Below, piece by piece: positions 54,104 to 62,077 of a stretch of DNA of 64,000 nucleotides. The position numbers and the translations under genes were made by a program. The notes beneath the pieces were generated by a model. It had not been told where the DNA came from. It was given only the letters and a program-made list of their open reading frames with translations, and made no database searches. How positions within the stretch are numbered: position 1 is the first letter of the stretch; the number at the start of each line of letters is the position of its first letter. Origin of the DNA: an uncultured Prevotellaceae bacterium (GTDB taxonomy: Bacteria; Bacteroidota; Bacteroidia; Bacteroidales; Bacteroidaceae); NCBI GenBank assembly GCA_900314715.1, contig OMWI01000003.1, forward strand, positions 43,010 through 107,009. The letters are read 5' to 3'.

Positions 54104-55030
54104 ATGATTGCATGTAGAAAAATGTTTACCGATACGTTGTTGGAATTGGCACGTAAGGATAAGGATATCATTGCCGTGACAACCGACGCACGTGGTTCGG
54201 TAACGCTTGGCGACTTTGCGGAACAATTGCCCAAGCAATTTGTGGAATGCGGTATAGCCGAACAAAATGCCGTGGGTATTTCCGCAGGATTGGCACATAG
54301 TGGAAAGAAAGTGTTTTGTTGCGGTCCTGCTTGTTTCTATGTAGCTCGTTCTTTGGAACAGGTGAAAGTAGATTTGGCATATAGCGAGAATCCCGTCACC
54401 ATATTAGGCGTGAGTGGGGGAGTAGCATACGGCGCATTGGGAGCCACTCATCATTCCTTGCACGATATCGCAGCCTTGCGAACGTTCCCTGGAATGACCA
54501 TTTGTTTGCCGAGTGATTGGCGAGTAACGAGGAAGTTAGTGAGATTCTTGGTTGATTTCGACATGCCATGTTACGTTCGTGTCGGTAGGGCAGCAGTACC
54601 TGATGTGTATGCAGACGACAACTTTGATTTTGAATTAGGCAAGGCAATTACAGTACATGAAGGAAATGATGTGACCATCGTAGCAACGGGTGAAACCGTA
54701 TATCATGCATGGCAAGCTGCTCTTCGCTTGAAAGAACAAGGCATTCAGGCGCGTGTTCTCGATATGTCGTGGATAAAACCTTTCGACAAAGATGCAATTT
54801 TGAAAGCAGCAAAGGAAACGGGACGAATCGTAACGGTTGAGGAACACAGTCAGTTTGGTGGCTTGGGTGCAATGGTATGTGAGACGTTAAGTGAACATCC
54901 CGTACCTGTTCGTATCATCGGAATACCCGATGAGAATGTCATACATGGTTCCAATACCGAAATATTCCATTATTACGGTATGGATGCAGATGGTATCGAA
55001 GCTGCGGTGAAAGATTTTTGTGTGAAATAA
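54104..55030 (+). CDS. Transketolase C-terminal subunit
   Basis: A 308-residue cytoplasmic partner of the preceding subunit. The pyrimidine-binding domain has the catalytic Glu in CGIAEQNAVGISAGLA and the conserved GGVAYGALGATHHSLHDIA; the C-terminal transketolase domain runs from about residue 190 (VTIVATGETVYHAWQAALRL, VEEHSQFGGLGAMVCE). It starts 30 nt after the N-terminal subunit gene, and both are needed for a working active site. As a pair they match the AptA/AptB-like split transketolase of apiose catabolism described in other bacteria, though an ordinary pentose-phosphate role or another ketose phosphate cannot be excluded. Confidence 0.88.
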   Translation: MIACRKMFTDTLLELARKDKDIIAVTTDARGSVTLGDFAEQLPKQFVECGIAEQNAVGISAGLAHSGKKVFCCGPACFYVARSLEQVKVDLAYSENPVTILGVSGGVAYGALGATHHSLHDIAALRTFPGMTICLPSDWRVTRKLVRFLVDFDMPCYVRVGRAAVPDVYADDNFDFELGKAITVHEGNDVTIVATGETVYHAWQAALRLKEQGIQARVLDMSWIKPFDKDAILKAAKETGRIVTVEEHSQFGGLGAMVCETLSEHPVPVRIIGIPDENVIHGSNTEIFHYYGMDADGIEAAVKDFCVK

Positions 55031-55043
55031 TTCAATCCAAATC

Positions 55044-56525
55044 ATGAACAAGATTATCGCAATAGACCAGAGTACATCTTCCACCAAGGCGATGTTATTC
55101 GACGAACAATGTAGGATGTTGGCTCGTTGTAACGTTGACCATAAGCAATACTATCCACAAGCGGGATGGGTGGAACATGATGCTGAAGAGATTTATGCCA
55201 ATATGGTTGAGGCTATTAGAAAACTCATAGACCATTCTTCCGATATTCCAACCAATGTTCAATATTCTTTAGCCATTACCAACCAGCGAGAGACGGTTGT
55301 CGTATGGAATAAGATGACGGGCAAACCTGTATCTAATGCTATCGTTTGGCAAGATACAAGAGGAAAGGATATTTGTCAGCAGTTGCGTAAGAATGGTTGT
55401 ACGGAAATGGTTCTCGAGAAGAGTGGCTTGCTCATTGATCCCAATTTCTCTGCCAGTGGTGTGAAATGGTTGCTTGACCATCATAAGGATGTTCGTGAAC
55501 AAGCAGATAGAGGCGAGTTGTTGATGGGAACCATTGATACTTGGTTGATATGGAAACTCACGGGAGGAAAGAGTTTCTATACCGATACCACCAATGCATC
55601 TCGTACCATGTTGTTTAATATCCACACGATGGATTGGGATGACGATTTGCTGAATCTCTTCCAAATACCACGAACAATGTTGCCACAAGTATTGCCTTGT
55701 GATGCTATCTATGGAGAGACAACAGTAGAGGGATTGTTCGATACTCCCATACCCATAGCAGGAGTGTTAGGAGATTCCCACGGTGCCCTTGTAGGACAAA
55801 TGTGTTTCACTCAAGGTTCGGGTAAAGTAACATATGGTACAGGTTCATCAGTCATGGTGAACATCGGGGAAAAACCTCTTGCTGCACCTGAAGGTTTGGT
55901 AACGTCTGTGGGATTCTCTGCCTTCAACAAGCATTTTTATGGTTTTGAAGGAAATATTTATAGTACGGGTGCGACATTGAAATGGATTGCCGATCAATTA
56001 AAACTGGTTGGAAGTCCTGTTGAGATGGAGGCAGAGGCGACAACGGTTTCTTCAACCAATGGCGTATATATTGTACCAGCCTTTGCTGGTTTAGGAGCAC
56101 CATGGTGGAAACCCAATGCAAAGGCTGGCGTTGTAGGAATGACATTCTCAACCACTCGCGCACATTTCCTAAGAGCAGCTTTGGAGTCTATCGCATATCA
56201 AATAAAAGACTTGATAGATGTCATGGCGACTGGAACGGGTGGCAAATTAAAGGAGATATGTGCTGATGGCGGACCAACCAAGAATCAATTTCTGATGCAA
56301 TTCCAAGCTGACTTATTGGATTCCCCCGTCGTTTGTACGGAGGTAGAAGATGCTTCCGCTCTTGGTGCTGTTATCATGAATGGCTTTGCAAGGAAGGTTT
56401 GGACTTCCTTCGACGATGTCGTACAATTAAGGAAAGTGACACAAGTGATTCAACCTCATCATACCGAAGAGATGGATAATCTCTATCAAGGTTGGAGAAA
56501 GGCTGTCAATCAATTGATACAATAA
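55044..56525 (+). CDS. FGGY-family carbohydrate kinase, glycerol-kinase-like
   Basis: A 493-residue cytoplasmic sugar kinase. Motifs: N-terminal phosphate loop IAIDQSTSSTKAMLFD, ITNQRETVVVWNKMTGKP, the catalytic Asp in GVLGDSHGALVGQ, GKVTYGTGSSVMVNIGE and the adenosine motif EICADGGPTKNQFLMQFQAD. It resembles glycerol kinase, but GD-SHGALVGQ departs from the glycerol kinase GDQQAALFGQ, and it is flanked by a transketolase pair and a FucI-like isomerase, so a ketose is the more likely substrate (D-apulose in the apiose hypothesis, or D-ribulose). Residues about 63-73 (IDHSSDIPTNV) come from the repeat shared with the transketolase gene. Confidence 0.88.
   Translation: MNKIIAIDQSTSSTKAMLFDEQCRMLARCNVDHKQYYPQAGWVEHDAEEIYANMVEAIRKLIDHSSDIPTNVQYSLAITNQRETVVVWNKMTGKPVSNAIVWQDTRGKDICQQLRKNGCTEMVLEKSGLLIDPNFSASGVKWLLDHHKDVREQADRGELLMGTIDTWLIWKLTGGKSFYTDTTNASRTMLFNIHTMDWDDDLLNLFQIPRTMLPQVLPCDAIYGETTVEGLFDTPIPIAGVLGDSHGALVGQMCFTQGSGKVTYGTGSSVMVNIGEKPLAAPEGLVTSVGFSAFNKHFYGFEGNIYSTGATLKWIADQLKLVGSPVEMEAEATTVSSTNGVYIVPAFAGLGAPWWKPNAKAGVVGMTFSTTRAHFLRAALESIAYQIKDLIDVMATGTGGKLKEICADGGPTKNQFLMQFQADLLDSPVVCTEVEDASALGAVIMNGFARKVWTSFDDVVQLRKVTQVIQPHHTEEMDNLYQGWRKAVNQLIQ
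55231..55263 (+). repeat. 33-nt coding repeat, copy in FGGY kinase gene
   Basis: Matches 53367-53399 at 30 of 33 bases in the same reading frame. Other FGGY kinases have an unrelated short linker before ITNQRET at this place. Confidence 0.85.
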
Positions 56526-56556
56526 ACGAATAATCAATCAAAAATACCTAATAACA

Positions 56557-57978
56557 ATGAGAAACGGAAAAACTTGTTTTGGCGTGATTATTGGAACACG
56601 CGCCTATTTTAATTCTGAGTTGGCACGCGATGTGCGTGCGCAGTTGTTGAAAACGATAGAACAACTGGGTTTTGAGTATGTTATCTTGCCAGAAGACGCT
56701 ACGCCTACGGGAAGTAGTAGTATCGAGACGCGAGAAGACGGACTGAAAGTGTCTAAGCAATTTAGGGAGCATCGTGATGAAATTGATGGTATCATCGTTT
56801 CATTGCCTAACTTCGGTTTTGAAATCGGTATCATCAATGCCATTAGTGATGCAGACTTAAATGTGCCAGTGCTCGTTCAGGCTTGCGATGATGAGAATGA
56901 TAAAGTTGACCTTGATAGTCGCCGTGATGCATTCTGTGGTAAGATATCCGTATGCAACAACCTTTATCAATACGGTATTCCGTTCACGGATACGACCTTA
57001 CACACATATTCTATCTATAGTCCGTTGTTGGCAAAGGATTTGGAGAAGTTTGCCGCTATTTGTAGGGTTGTCAATGGATTGCGTCATTGTCGTATCGGAC
57101 AAATTGGTACGCGTCCTTTAGGATTTAATACCTGTCGAGCCAGTGAGAAACTACTACAAAGGAGTGGCATTACGGTTGTGCCAGCCGATTTGTCTGAGAT
57201 TCTTTTTGCTGCTCAGAAGATAACGGATGATGATCCTAAGTTTATCAAGATGTGTGAGCGTCTGTACAACTATGCCGAAATTCCCGAAAATTATCGTGAG
57301 AAACTAAAGTTGCAAGCTAAGTTTGGTGTTGCCGTAGAAAACTGGATAGAGGCAAACGATGTTCAGGCAGTTGCCATTCAATGTTGGGATTCTTTGGAAC
57401 AGAATTACGGTTGTGCCGCATGTGTCACGATGTCTATGTTAGGTGATAAGTTGATTCCTGCTGCTTGTGAAACAGATATTGCCGGAGCCGTTTCTATGTA
57501 TGCATTGACACTTGCTTCAGGCAAATCATCGGCGTTGCTTGATTGGAACAACAACTTTGCCGAAGACCGCAACAAGTGTGTATGTACACATTGTGGCAAT
57601 TATCCTAAGTCATTTGTTCAGAACGACTTGAAGTTAGGTCCTTTAGGTGTTCTTGGACGTACCTTGGGCAAGATTAATACATTCGGTGCTGTTTATGCAA
57701 AGGTTACGGCAGGCGATTTCACGTTCTTCCGTATCTCTACTGATGATCCCAAGGGATGTATCAAGGCTTATCTCGGCAAGGGTGAGATTACAGACGACCC
57801 ATACGGAATGGATGGTTGTATTGCCGTAACGAAGGTTGACAACCTACAGAAACTCATGAAATACATTTGCAAGAATGGTTTCGAGCATCATGTTGCCATG
57901 TGTCGCACCGATGTCGTTGACATTCTCAATGAGGCAATAGAAACCTATTTAGGTTGGAATTTGTATGTGCATGAGTGA
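56557..57978 (+). CDS. L-fucose/L-arabinose isomerase-like sugar isomerase
   Basis: A 473-residue cytoplasmic protein related to the FucI/AraA superfamily but shorter than FucI. Recognisable parts are the N-terminal Rossmann-like domain (CFGVIIGTRAYFNSELARDV, GIIVSLPNFGFEIGIINAIS), the central domain with CWDSLEQNYGCAACVTMSML and the acidic ACETDIAGAVSMYAL segment, and a C-terminal beta-barrel (DCI-like GKGEITDDPYGMDGCIAV). It closes the run transketolase-kinase-isomerase, so it most likely makes the ketose that the FGGY kinase phosphorylates. D-apiose to D-apulose is the best fit to the locus; no experimental counterpart is known to me for this subfamily, so function is inferred. Confidence 0.75.
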   Translation: MRNGKTCFGVIIGTRAYFNSELARDVRAQLLKTIEQLGFEYVILPEDATPTGSSSIETREDGLKVSKQFREHRDEIDGIIVSLPNFGFEIGIINAISDADLNVPVLVQACDDENDKVDLDSRRDAFCGKISVCNNLYQYGIPFTDTTLHTYSIYSPLLAKDLEKFAAICRVVNGLRHCRIGQIGTRPLGFNTCRASEKLLQRSGITVVPADLSEILFAAQKITDDDPKFIKMCERLYNYAEIPENYREKLKLQAKFGVAVENWIEANDVQAVAIQCWDSLEQNYGCAACVTMSMLGDKLIPAACETDIAGAVSMYALTLASGKSSALLDWNNNFAEDRNKCVCTHCGNYPKSFVQNDLKLGPLGVLGRTLGKINTFGAVYAKVTAGDFTFFRISTDDPKGCIKAYLGKGEITDDPYGMDGCIAVTKVDNLQKLMKYICKNGFEHHVAMCRTDVVDILNEAIETYLGWNLYVHE

Positions 57979-58107
57979 GAAATAAGAAAGTAAGAGGTAA
58001 GAAAGTAAGAAGCAAGAGATTTGCTTTACTAATTGATACTACTCTATAGTTTCTCAACAAAAAGACTATTCTCTTGCTTCTTACCTCTAACTTTCTTGCT
58101 TCTCTTT
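57979..58107. repeat. Long imperfect inverted repeat between convergent genes
   Basis: An exact inner 14-bp pairing (TAAGAAGCAAGAGA at 58006-58019 with 58070-58083) extends outward through purine-rich GAAAGTAAG-type repeats on the left and CTTTCTT-type repeats on the right. It separates the isomerase and dehydrogenase genes and may serve as a bidirectional terminator. Confidence 0.7.
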
Positions 58108-59124
58108 TCAGAACTTCACCAAAATGCGGAATACCTTTCCGGGATTCTCCGACCATTCTTTCATGGCTTGAGGAGCATCTTCGGGCTTAACCACATTGCT
58201 AATCAATTTTTCCGTAGGACAATTACCCTTTTCAAGATAGTGAATTACGGCGCGGAAATCAGATGGTTGAGCGTTGCGAGAACCACGAATATCGAGTTCT
58301 TTTTGTACGAAATACTTGGTTTGGAACGATACTTCCGTCTTCGCATAACCAATACAGATGACACGACCAGTAAATGCCACTTCGTCAACTGCCATCTGAT
58401 AGGTGATTGGACTTCCTACAGCTTCGATAACTACATCTGGGCCGAATCCCGAAGTCATCTCCAACAATTTCTCATGTACGTTGTCGGTCTTCGTATTGAT
58501 TACGTAACTGGCTCCCATCTGTTTGGCAAGTGCTAGTTTCTCATCATCTATGTCTGCCGCAATCACCGTCGCGCCTCTTTGCGCAGAACGTACTACGGCT
58601 CCCATTCCAACCATACCGCAACCGATAACCATCACAACATCAATGTCGGTTACCTGTGCGCGAGATACGGCATGGAATCCCACGCTCATAGGTTCTATCA
58701 AGGCACAAGTACGTGTGTCCAATAATCCTGCTGGAATGATTTTCTCCCATGGCAATGAGATATATTCACGCATTGCACCATTACGCTGAACGCCTAATGT
58801 CTCATTGTGTTGACAAGCGTTCACGCGATTGTTCCTACAAGAAGCACATTTCCCGCAATTCGTATAGGGATTCACGGTAACGGTCATTCCTGGTTTCAAT
58901 CCTTCTGGAACATTTTCTCCAACTTCCACGATGGTAGCTCCCACCTCATGACCAGGTATCACGGGCATCTTTACCATCGGATTTTTACCCAAATAAGTAC
59001 TGAGATCAGAACCGCAGAATCCTACGTACTTCAATTCCAAAAGCACTTCATCGGGCATTAATTGTGGTTTTTCGATATTGACAACCGCCATTTGTCGTTC
59101 GGCGGAAATTTGTATTGCTTTCAT
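58108..59124 (-). CDS. Zinc-dependent alcohol dehydrogenase, L-galactonate 5-dehydrogenase-like
   Basis: A 338-residue medium-chain dehydrogenase. The GroES-like domain carries the catalytic zinc ligands Cys in GFCGSDLST and GHE in PGHEVGATIVEVG, and a structural zinc site CGKCASCRNNRVNAC. The NAD(P) fold has GCGMVGMGAVVRSA and ADIDDEKLALA. DIRGSRNAQPSDFRAV resembles the GSRNATPEDF of E. coli LgoD/YjjN, which oxidises L-galactonate to D-tagaturonate. It overlaps the upstream lactonase-like gene by 4 nt (ATGA). With the L-galactose dehydrogenase-like gene further upstream it completes a route from L-galactose to D-tagaturonate as reported for Bacteroides vulgatus. Other aldonates, such as L-fuconate, are possible substrates. 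Confidence 0.8.
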   Translation of the reverse strand: MKAIQISAERQMAVVNIEKPQLMPDEVLLELKYVGFCGSDLSTYLGKNPMVKMPVIPGHEVGATIVEVGENVPEGLKPGMTVTVNPYTNCGKCASCRNNRVNACQHNETLGVQRNGAMREYISLPWEKIIPAGLLDTRTCALIEPMSVGFHAVSRAQVTDIDVVMVIGCGMVGMGAVVRSAQRGATVIAADIDDEKLALAKQMGASYVINTKTDNVHEKLLEMTSGFGPDVVIEAVGSPITYQMAVDEVAFTGRVICIGYAKTEVSFQTKYFVQKELDIRGSRNAQPSDFRAVIHYLEKGNCPTEKLISNVVKPEDAPQAMKEWSENPGKVFRILVKF

Positions 59125-60038
59125 TCTGACATGTTTTTGATATATGGTAAATCTAATATATGTTTGATTCCGTAGAATCGTTGAGCGTTTTCTCCCAAGA
59201 AGAGAGCCTTCTCTCGTTCCGTAAGACGATTGCTCTTGACGATGAAATCATACGACATGCGATAGGTAATCGCCGTTATCGTGCGTGGATAGTCGCTTCC
59301 CCACATCAGTTTCTCCATTCCTACAAGGTCGGCAGCCTCGCGTATAGCTTGTATGGCACTTGGGAAAGGATAGAATTCTGAGTTGTAGAGCCATGTGATT
59401 CCACCTGCCTCAATCATCACGTTGTCGTGTCGGGCCAGTTTGATTTGTTCTTTCCATCCTTCTATCGTAGGCATTCCGAAATGTCCGATGGCTATTCTCA
59501 GTTTCGGGCATTCCTCAATCACTTCCTGCAATTCGCCTACTTGCATGGCACCGTCGGCAAGAGTGATAGAAAGGAACACGTCTTTCTCTTCCATCAACTT
59601 AAACGCGGCAATCATCTCGGGAGAGTTGAGCATTACGCGACGGTCATCTGTAATCAAACGATGACCAGGAATGGCTATGCCCTTAAAACCTCTATCTATC
59701 AGCGCGCGAACCTCCTCTACGATGTTATTGCCGAAATAGTCAAACATGCCGCAAACGATAAAACGGTCGGGGTATCTTTGAGCTACGTCGATGAGATAAT
59801 CGTTTTGGTTTCCGTCGATGAGTTCCTGTACTACAACGGCAGCCGTTACTTGTGCATAATCCATGTTGGAAAGAAACACCTCAGCCGAGTTTACGCTATC
59901 GATGATAAAGGGTGGAATCATCTGCACTTCTTCTCCCAAGAAGATAGAACGTCCATTCTTCAACGAACGAATTTCCTTGCCGTTCCAACTGGTATCTTGT
60001 TTTAGCCACAGATGGCTATGAGCATCAATAATCGTCAT
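59121..60038 (-). CDS. Amidohydrolase-family sugar lactonase (cog3618 type)
   Basis: A 305-residue cytoplasmic amidohydrolase. The frame from 60053 starts with TTG inside a repeat, so I choose the ATG at 60038 (MTIIDAHSHLWLKQDTS); the adjacent ATG at 60041 adds one residue. The DAHSHLW N-terminal motif, AIGHFGMP and the C-terminal WGSDYPR are typical of the cog3618 branch, which includes L-fucono- and L-galactono-1,5-lactonases. Its position between an L-galactose dehydrogenase-like and an L-galactonate dehydrogenase-like gene points to L-galactono-1,5-lactone. It overlaps the following dehydrogenase by 4 nt. Confidence 0.85.
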   Translation of the reverse strand: MTIIDAHSHLWLKQDTSWNGKEIRSLKNGRSIFLGEEVQMIPPFIIDSVNSAEVFLSNMDYAQVTAAVVVQELIDGNQNDYLIDVAQRYPDRFIVCGMFDYFGNNIVEEVRALIDRGFKGIAIPGHRLITDDRRVMLNSPEMIAAFKLMEEKDVFLSITLADGAMQVGELQEVIEECPKLRIAIGHFGMPTIEGWKEQIKLARHDNVMIEAGGITWLYNSEFYPFPSAIQAIREAADLVGMEKLMWGSDYPRTITAITYRMSYDFIVKSNRLTEREKALFLGENAQRFYGIKHILDLPYIKNMSE

Positions 60039-60046
60039 CATAAAAA

Positions 60047-60084
60047 TGTTCAATAGTCAATGTTTAATGATCAATGGTTTAAGA
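60047..60084. repeat. Short dispersed repeat at the dehydrogenase stop
   Basis: The reverse complement (CCATTGATCATTAAACATTG region) resembles the left part of the repeat in the transketolase gene (CCATTCATCATTAAACATTA, 53347-53366). It includes the stop codon of the aldo/keto reductase gene and lies between two genes of one operon. Confidence 0.55.
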
Positions 60085-61014
60085 GTTTTTCCATCTTACG
60101 CGCATTTGGTCGCCAATGATAGCTCTTACCTCTTTCACCAATTGTTCATCCATCGGTTGGTTCACGTAGTCGATGTTCTTCAACACATTTTGTGGGTTGG
60201 CACTACTAAACAAGGTAGTCGCAATACGTGGATTCAAACTGGTAGAGAATTGAATGGCAAGTTTCTCGATAGGATATCCTTTCTCTTGGCAATATGCGGC
60301 AGCTTTGGCACATGCTTCCTTGAGTGGTGCAGGAGCAGGATGCCAATCTGGAGTTCCTCTTTGCGATAACAAACCCATTGAGAAGGGCGATGCATTAATC
60401 ACTCCGATTCCTTTTTCTTCGAAGAAATCAAGATAGTCGAGCAACATATCATCGTTCAAACTATAATGGCAGAAGTTCAGAATGCTCTCAACCGTTCCTT
60501 CTGGTGAATGTTCAATTACCCAATGCAAGTTCTCTGGTTGCAAGTCGGTGATTCCAACATGACGAACAATGCCTTTCTTACGCAATTCCACCAATGCGGG
60601 AAGTGTCTCATCAACCACTTGTTGCAAGTCGGCAAACTCCACATCGTGTACGTTGATAAGGTCGATATAATCTACATGCAACCTCTCCATGCTCTCATAC
60701 ACGCTTTCCGTAGCACGTTTAGCAGAGTAATCCCATGTGTTTACGCCATCTTTCCCGTATCGTCCCACCTTAGTAGACAAATAATACTTGTCGCGAGGGA
60801 TGTCTTTCAATGCTTTCCCCAATACGGTTTCAGCCTTCAGATGACCATAGTAAGGAGATACGTCGATAAAGTTAATGCCATTTTCCACGGCGGTAAACAC
60901 GGCTTGAATGCCTTCTTCTTCGCGAATGCTGTGGAATACGCCTCCTAATGATGAGGCACCAAATCCAAGGTTGGACACGCGCATTCCCGTTTTTCCTATT
61001 TCATTGTAAATCAT
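60079..61014 (-). CDS. Aldo/keto reductase, L-galactose 1-dehydrogenase-like
   Basis: A 311-residue cytoplasmic TIM-barrel oxidoreductase. The aldo/keto reductase tetrad is seen as Asp and Tyr in DVSPYYG, Lys in LSTKVGRYG and His in INVHDVEF. Stretches such as GMRVSNLGFGASSLGGVF, LPALVELRKKGIVRHVGITD, ILNFCHYSLNDDMLLDYL and INASPFSMGLLSQRGTPDWH align closely in memory with plant L-galactose dehydrogenase, so oxidation of L-galactose to the 1,5-lactone is likely; L-fucose is the alternative. It is the first gene of the operon, 45 nt below a good promoter. Confidence 0.85.
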   Translation of the reverse strand: MIYNEIGKTGMRVSNLGFGASSLGGVFHSIREEEGIQAVFTAVENGINFIDVSPYYGHLKAETVLGKALKDIPRDKYYLSTKVGRYGKDGVNTWDYSAKRATESVYESMERLHVDYIDLINVHDVEFADLQQVVDETLPALVELRKKGIVRHVGITDLQPENLHWVIEHSPEGTVESILNFCHYSLNDDMLLDYLDFFEEKGIGVINASPFSMGLLSQRGTPDWHPAPAPLKEACAKAAAYCQEKGYPIEKLAIQFSTSLNPRIATTLFSSANPQNVLKNIDYVNQPMDEQLVKEVRAIIGDQMRVRWKNS

Positions 61015-61058
61015 AACAAAACTGTTTCTTTATAAGATATAATGTGTAATGATGTTTG

Positions 61059-61090
61059 CAAAATTAATCATTTCCTCGTAATCAACCAAT
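61059..61090 (-). promoter_or_regulatory. Promoter of the L-galactose operon (ATTG-N20-TAATTTTG)
   Basis: Minus-strand ATTG (61090-61087), a 20-nt spacer and TAATTTTG (61066-61059) match the Bacteroidetes consensus in 11 of 12 defined or allowed positions, 44 nt before the ATG at 61014. Confidence 0.65.
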
Positions 61091-61252
61091 TATTCATGTG
61101 AAAATTTGTCTGATTATGAGAAATACGTTTTATGATTAGCCTTTTTATTTTTGTGAATTTACCCAACAAAACAATGCTCCTGAAAATATTCATTCCAGAA
61201 ACGACAATGCTGAAAAAGTGCGTTTTTGTTGGTGAAAAACCATGTTTTTCTC

Positions 61253-61362
61253 TCCCAAATGATACTTGAGAAATGCAAATGTATGTGTTTTCGGTCGTAA
61301 ATATATCATTTAGTATGCTTAAATATATGCTTTATGATGCTTAAAAAGGCTCTTTTTTGAGC
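61253..61362. repeat. 22-nt-period tandem array D
   Basis: Units start at 61275, 61297, 61319 and 61341, each exactly 22 nt, with a weaker unit before. The clearest pair are GTAAATATATCATTTAGTATGC and TTAAATATATGCTTTATGATG. The array lies in a 625-base gene-free stretch (61015-61639) between divergent genes, together with the two promoters and the dyad at 61525; the rest is AT-rich with no other feature seen. Confidence 0.7.
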
Positions 61363-61524
61363 GAAATAAGTCTGTTTTGGGAGTCTAAAAAATGAAGCCG
61401 TTTTGTAATGAATTGAACGTCAGATGTTTATAAAAAGCATAGAAGACGTGCATTTTTTAGTCTGAAGTAGAGGTTGGTGAGTAAAAACGTCTGGAAAATG
61501 GCTCTTTTTGTGATGTTTTATTGA

Positions 61525-61551
61525 CAATAGCGAATTTTCTATATGCTATTG
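61525..61551. promoter_or_regulatory. Dyad CAATAGC-N13-GCTATTG upstream of umuD
   Basis: A perfect 7-bp inverted repeat with a 13-nt spacer, about 90 nt before the umuD start. It could be an SOS-type operator, but the Bacteroidetes LexA box is not well defined and I cannot confirm it. Confidence 0.4.
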
Positions 61552-61623
61552 GGTACTCTGATGTTCATTCCAAGAATGAAGGAAATAATCTTTGTGGATT
61601 TTCTTGTTTTCAAATATTATGCT

Positions 61624-61631
61624 TATCTTTG
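61624..61631 (+). promoter_or_regulatory. -7 promoter element TATCTTTG of umuDC
   Basis: Matches TAnnTTTG. The expected transcription start is only a few bases before the ATG at 61640, so the mRNA would be nearly leaderless. The same octamer is used upstream of the gene starting at 22812. Confidence 0.6.
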
Positions 61632-61639
61632 CAAATAGT

Positions 61640-62077
61640 ATGGCAAAAATACATATCCTACCCAGTGAGTTTTCCAACGAACTGTCCTTGCAATTCGCCC
61701 CTGGCATCAAGGCAGGTTTCCCTTCGCCCGCCCAAGATTATAGGCATGATACGTTGGATTTTAATCGCGACTTCATCCGTCATCCTGAAGCCACGTTTTA
61801 TGGTCGTGTGGATGGCGACTCAATGATGGACGCAGGTATCAATGATGGAGATATTGCAGTAATCGACCGTTCGTTGGAAGCAAACGACGGAGATGTTATC
61901 GTGGCGTATGTCAACGAGGAATTTACCATTAAGTTTCTCGACCTCTCGCATAAGGATGAAGGGTATATTGAATTGCGTCCGGCCAACAAACACTACTATT
62001 CCATCAAGATAGACGTAACAGATGAGTTTGAGGTTTGGGGTGTCGTAGTGTGGACCATTAAGAATTGGAAGAAGTAA
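61640..62077 (+). CDS. umuD: UmuD-like S24 peptidase, DNA polymerase V accessory subunit
   Basis: A 145-residue LexA/UmuD-type self-cleaving protein. I start at the ATG at 61640 (MAKIHILPSEFSNELSLQF) because the frame upstream to 61592 runs through the promoter. The cleavage site is AGFPSPAQDY (Ala-Gly) near residue 25; the catalytic Ser is in GRVDGDSMMDAG and the Lys in EEFTIKFLDL. RecA-induced cleavage activates it for translesion synthesis with UmuC. The stop TAA directly abuts the umuC ATG. Confidence 0.92.
   Translation: MAKIHILPSEFSNELSLQFAPGIKAGFPSPAQDYRHDTLDFNRDFIRHPEATFYGRVDGDSMMDAGINDGDIAVIDRSLEANDGDVIVAYVNEEFTIKFLDLSHKDEGYIELRPANKHYYSIKIDVTDEFEVWGVVVWTIKNWKK

Noticed and set aside
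55044-56525. Glycerol kinase (glpK)
   Set aside because: Overall similar, but the catalytic region differs and no glycerol facilitator or glycerol-3-phosphate dehydrogenase gene is near; the neighbours point to a ketose.
58108-59124. L-threonine or sorbitol dehydrogenase
   Set aside because: Same superfamily, but the GSRNA-type motif and the lactonase and galactose dehydrogenase-like partners fit a sugar acid substrate better.
60042-60053. TTG start for the lactonase
   Set aside because: It lies in a dispersed repeat, and two ATGs follow directly before the conserved DAHSHLW motif.
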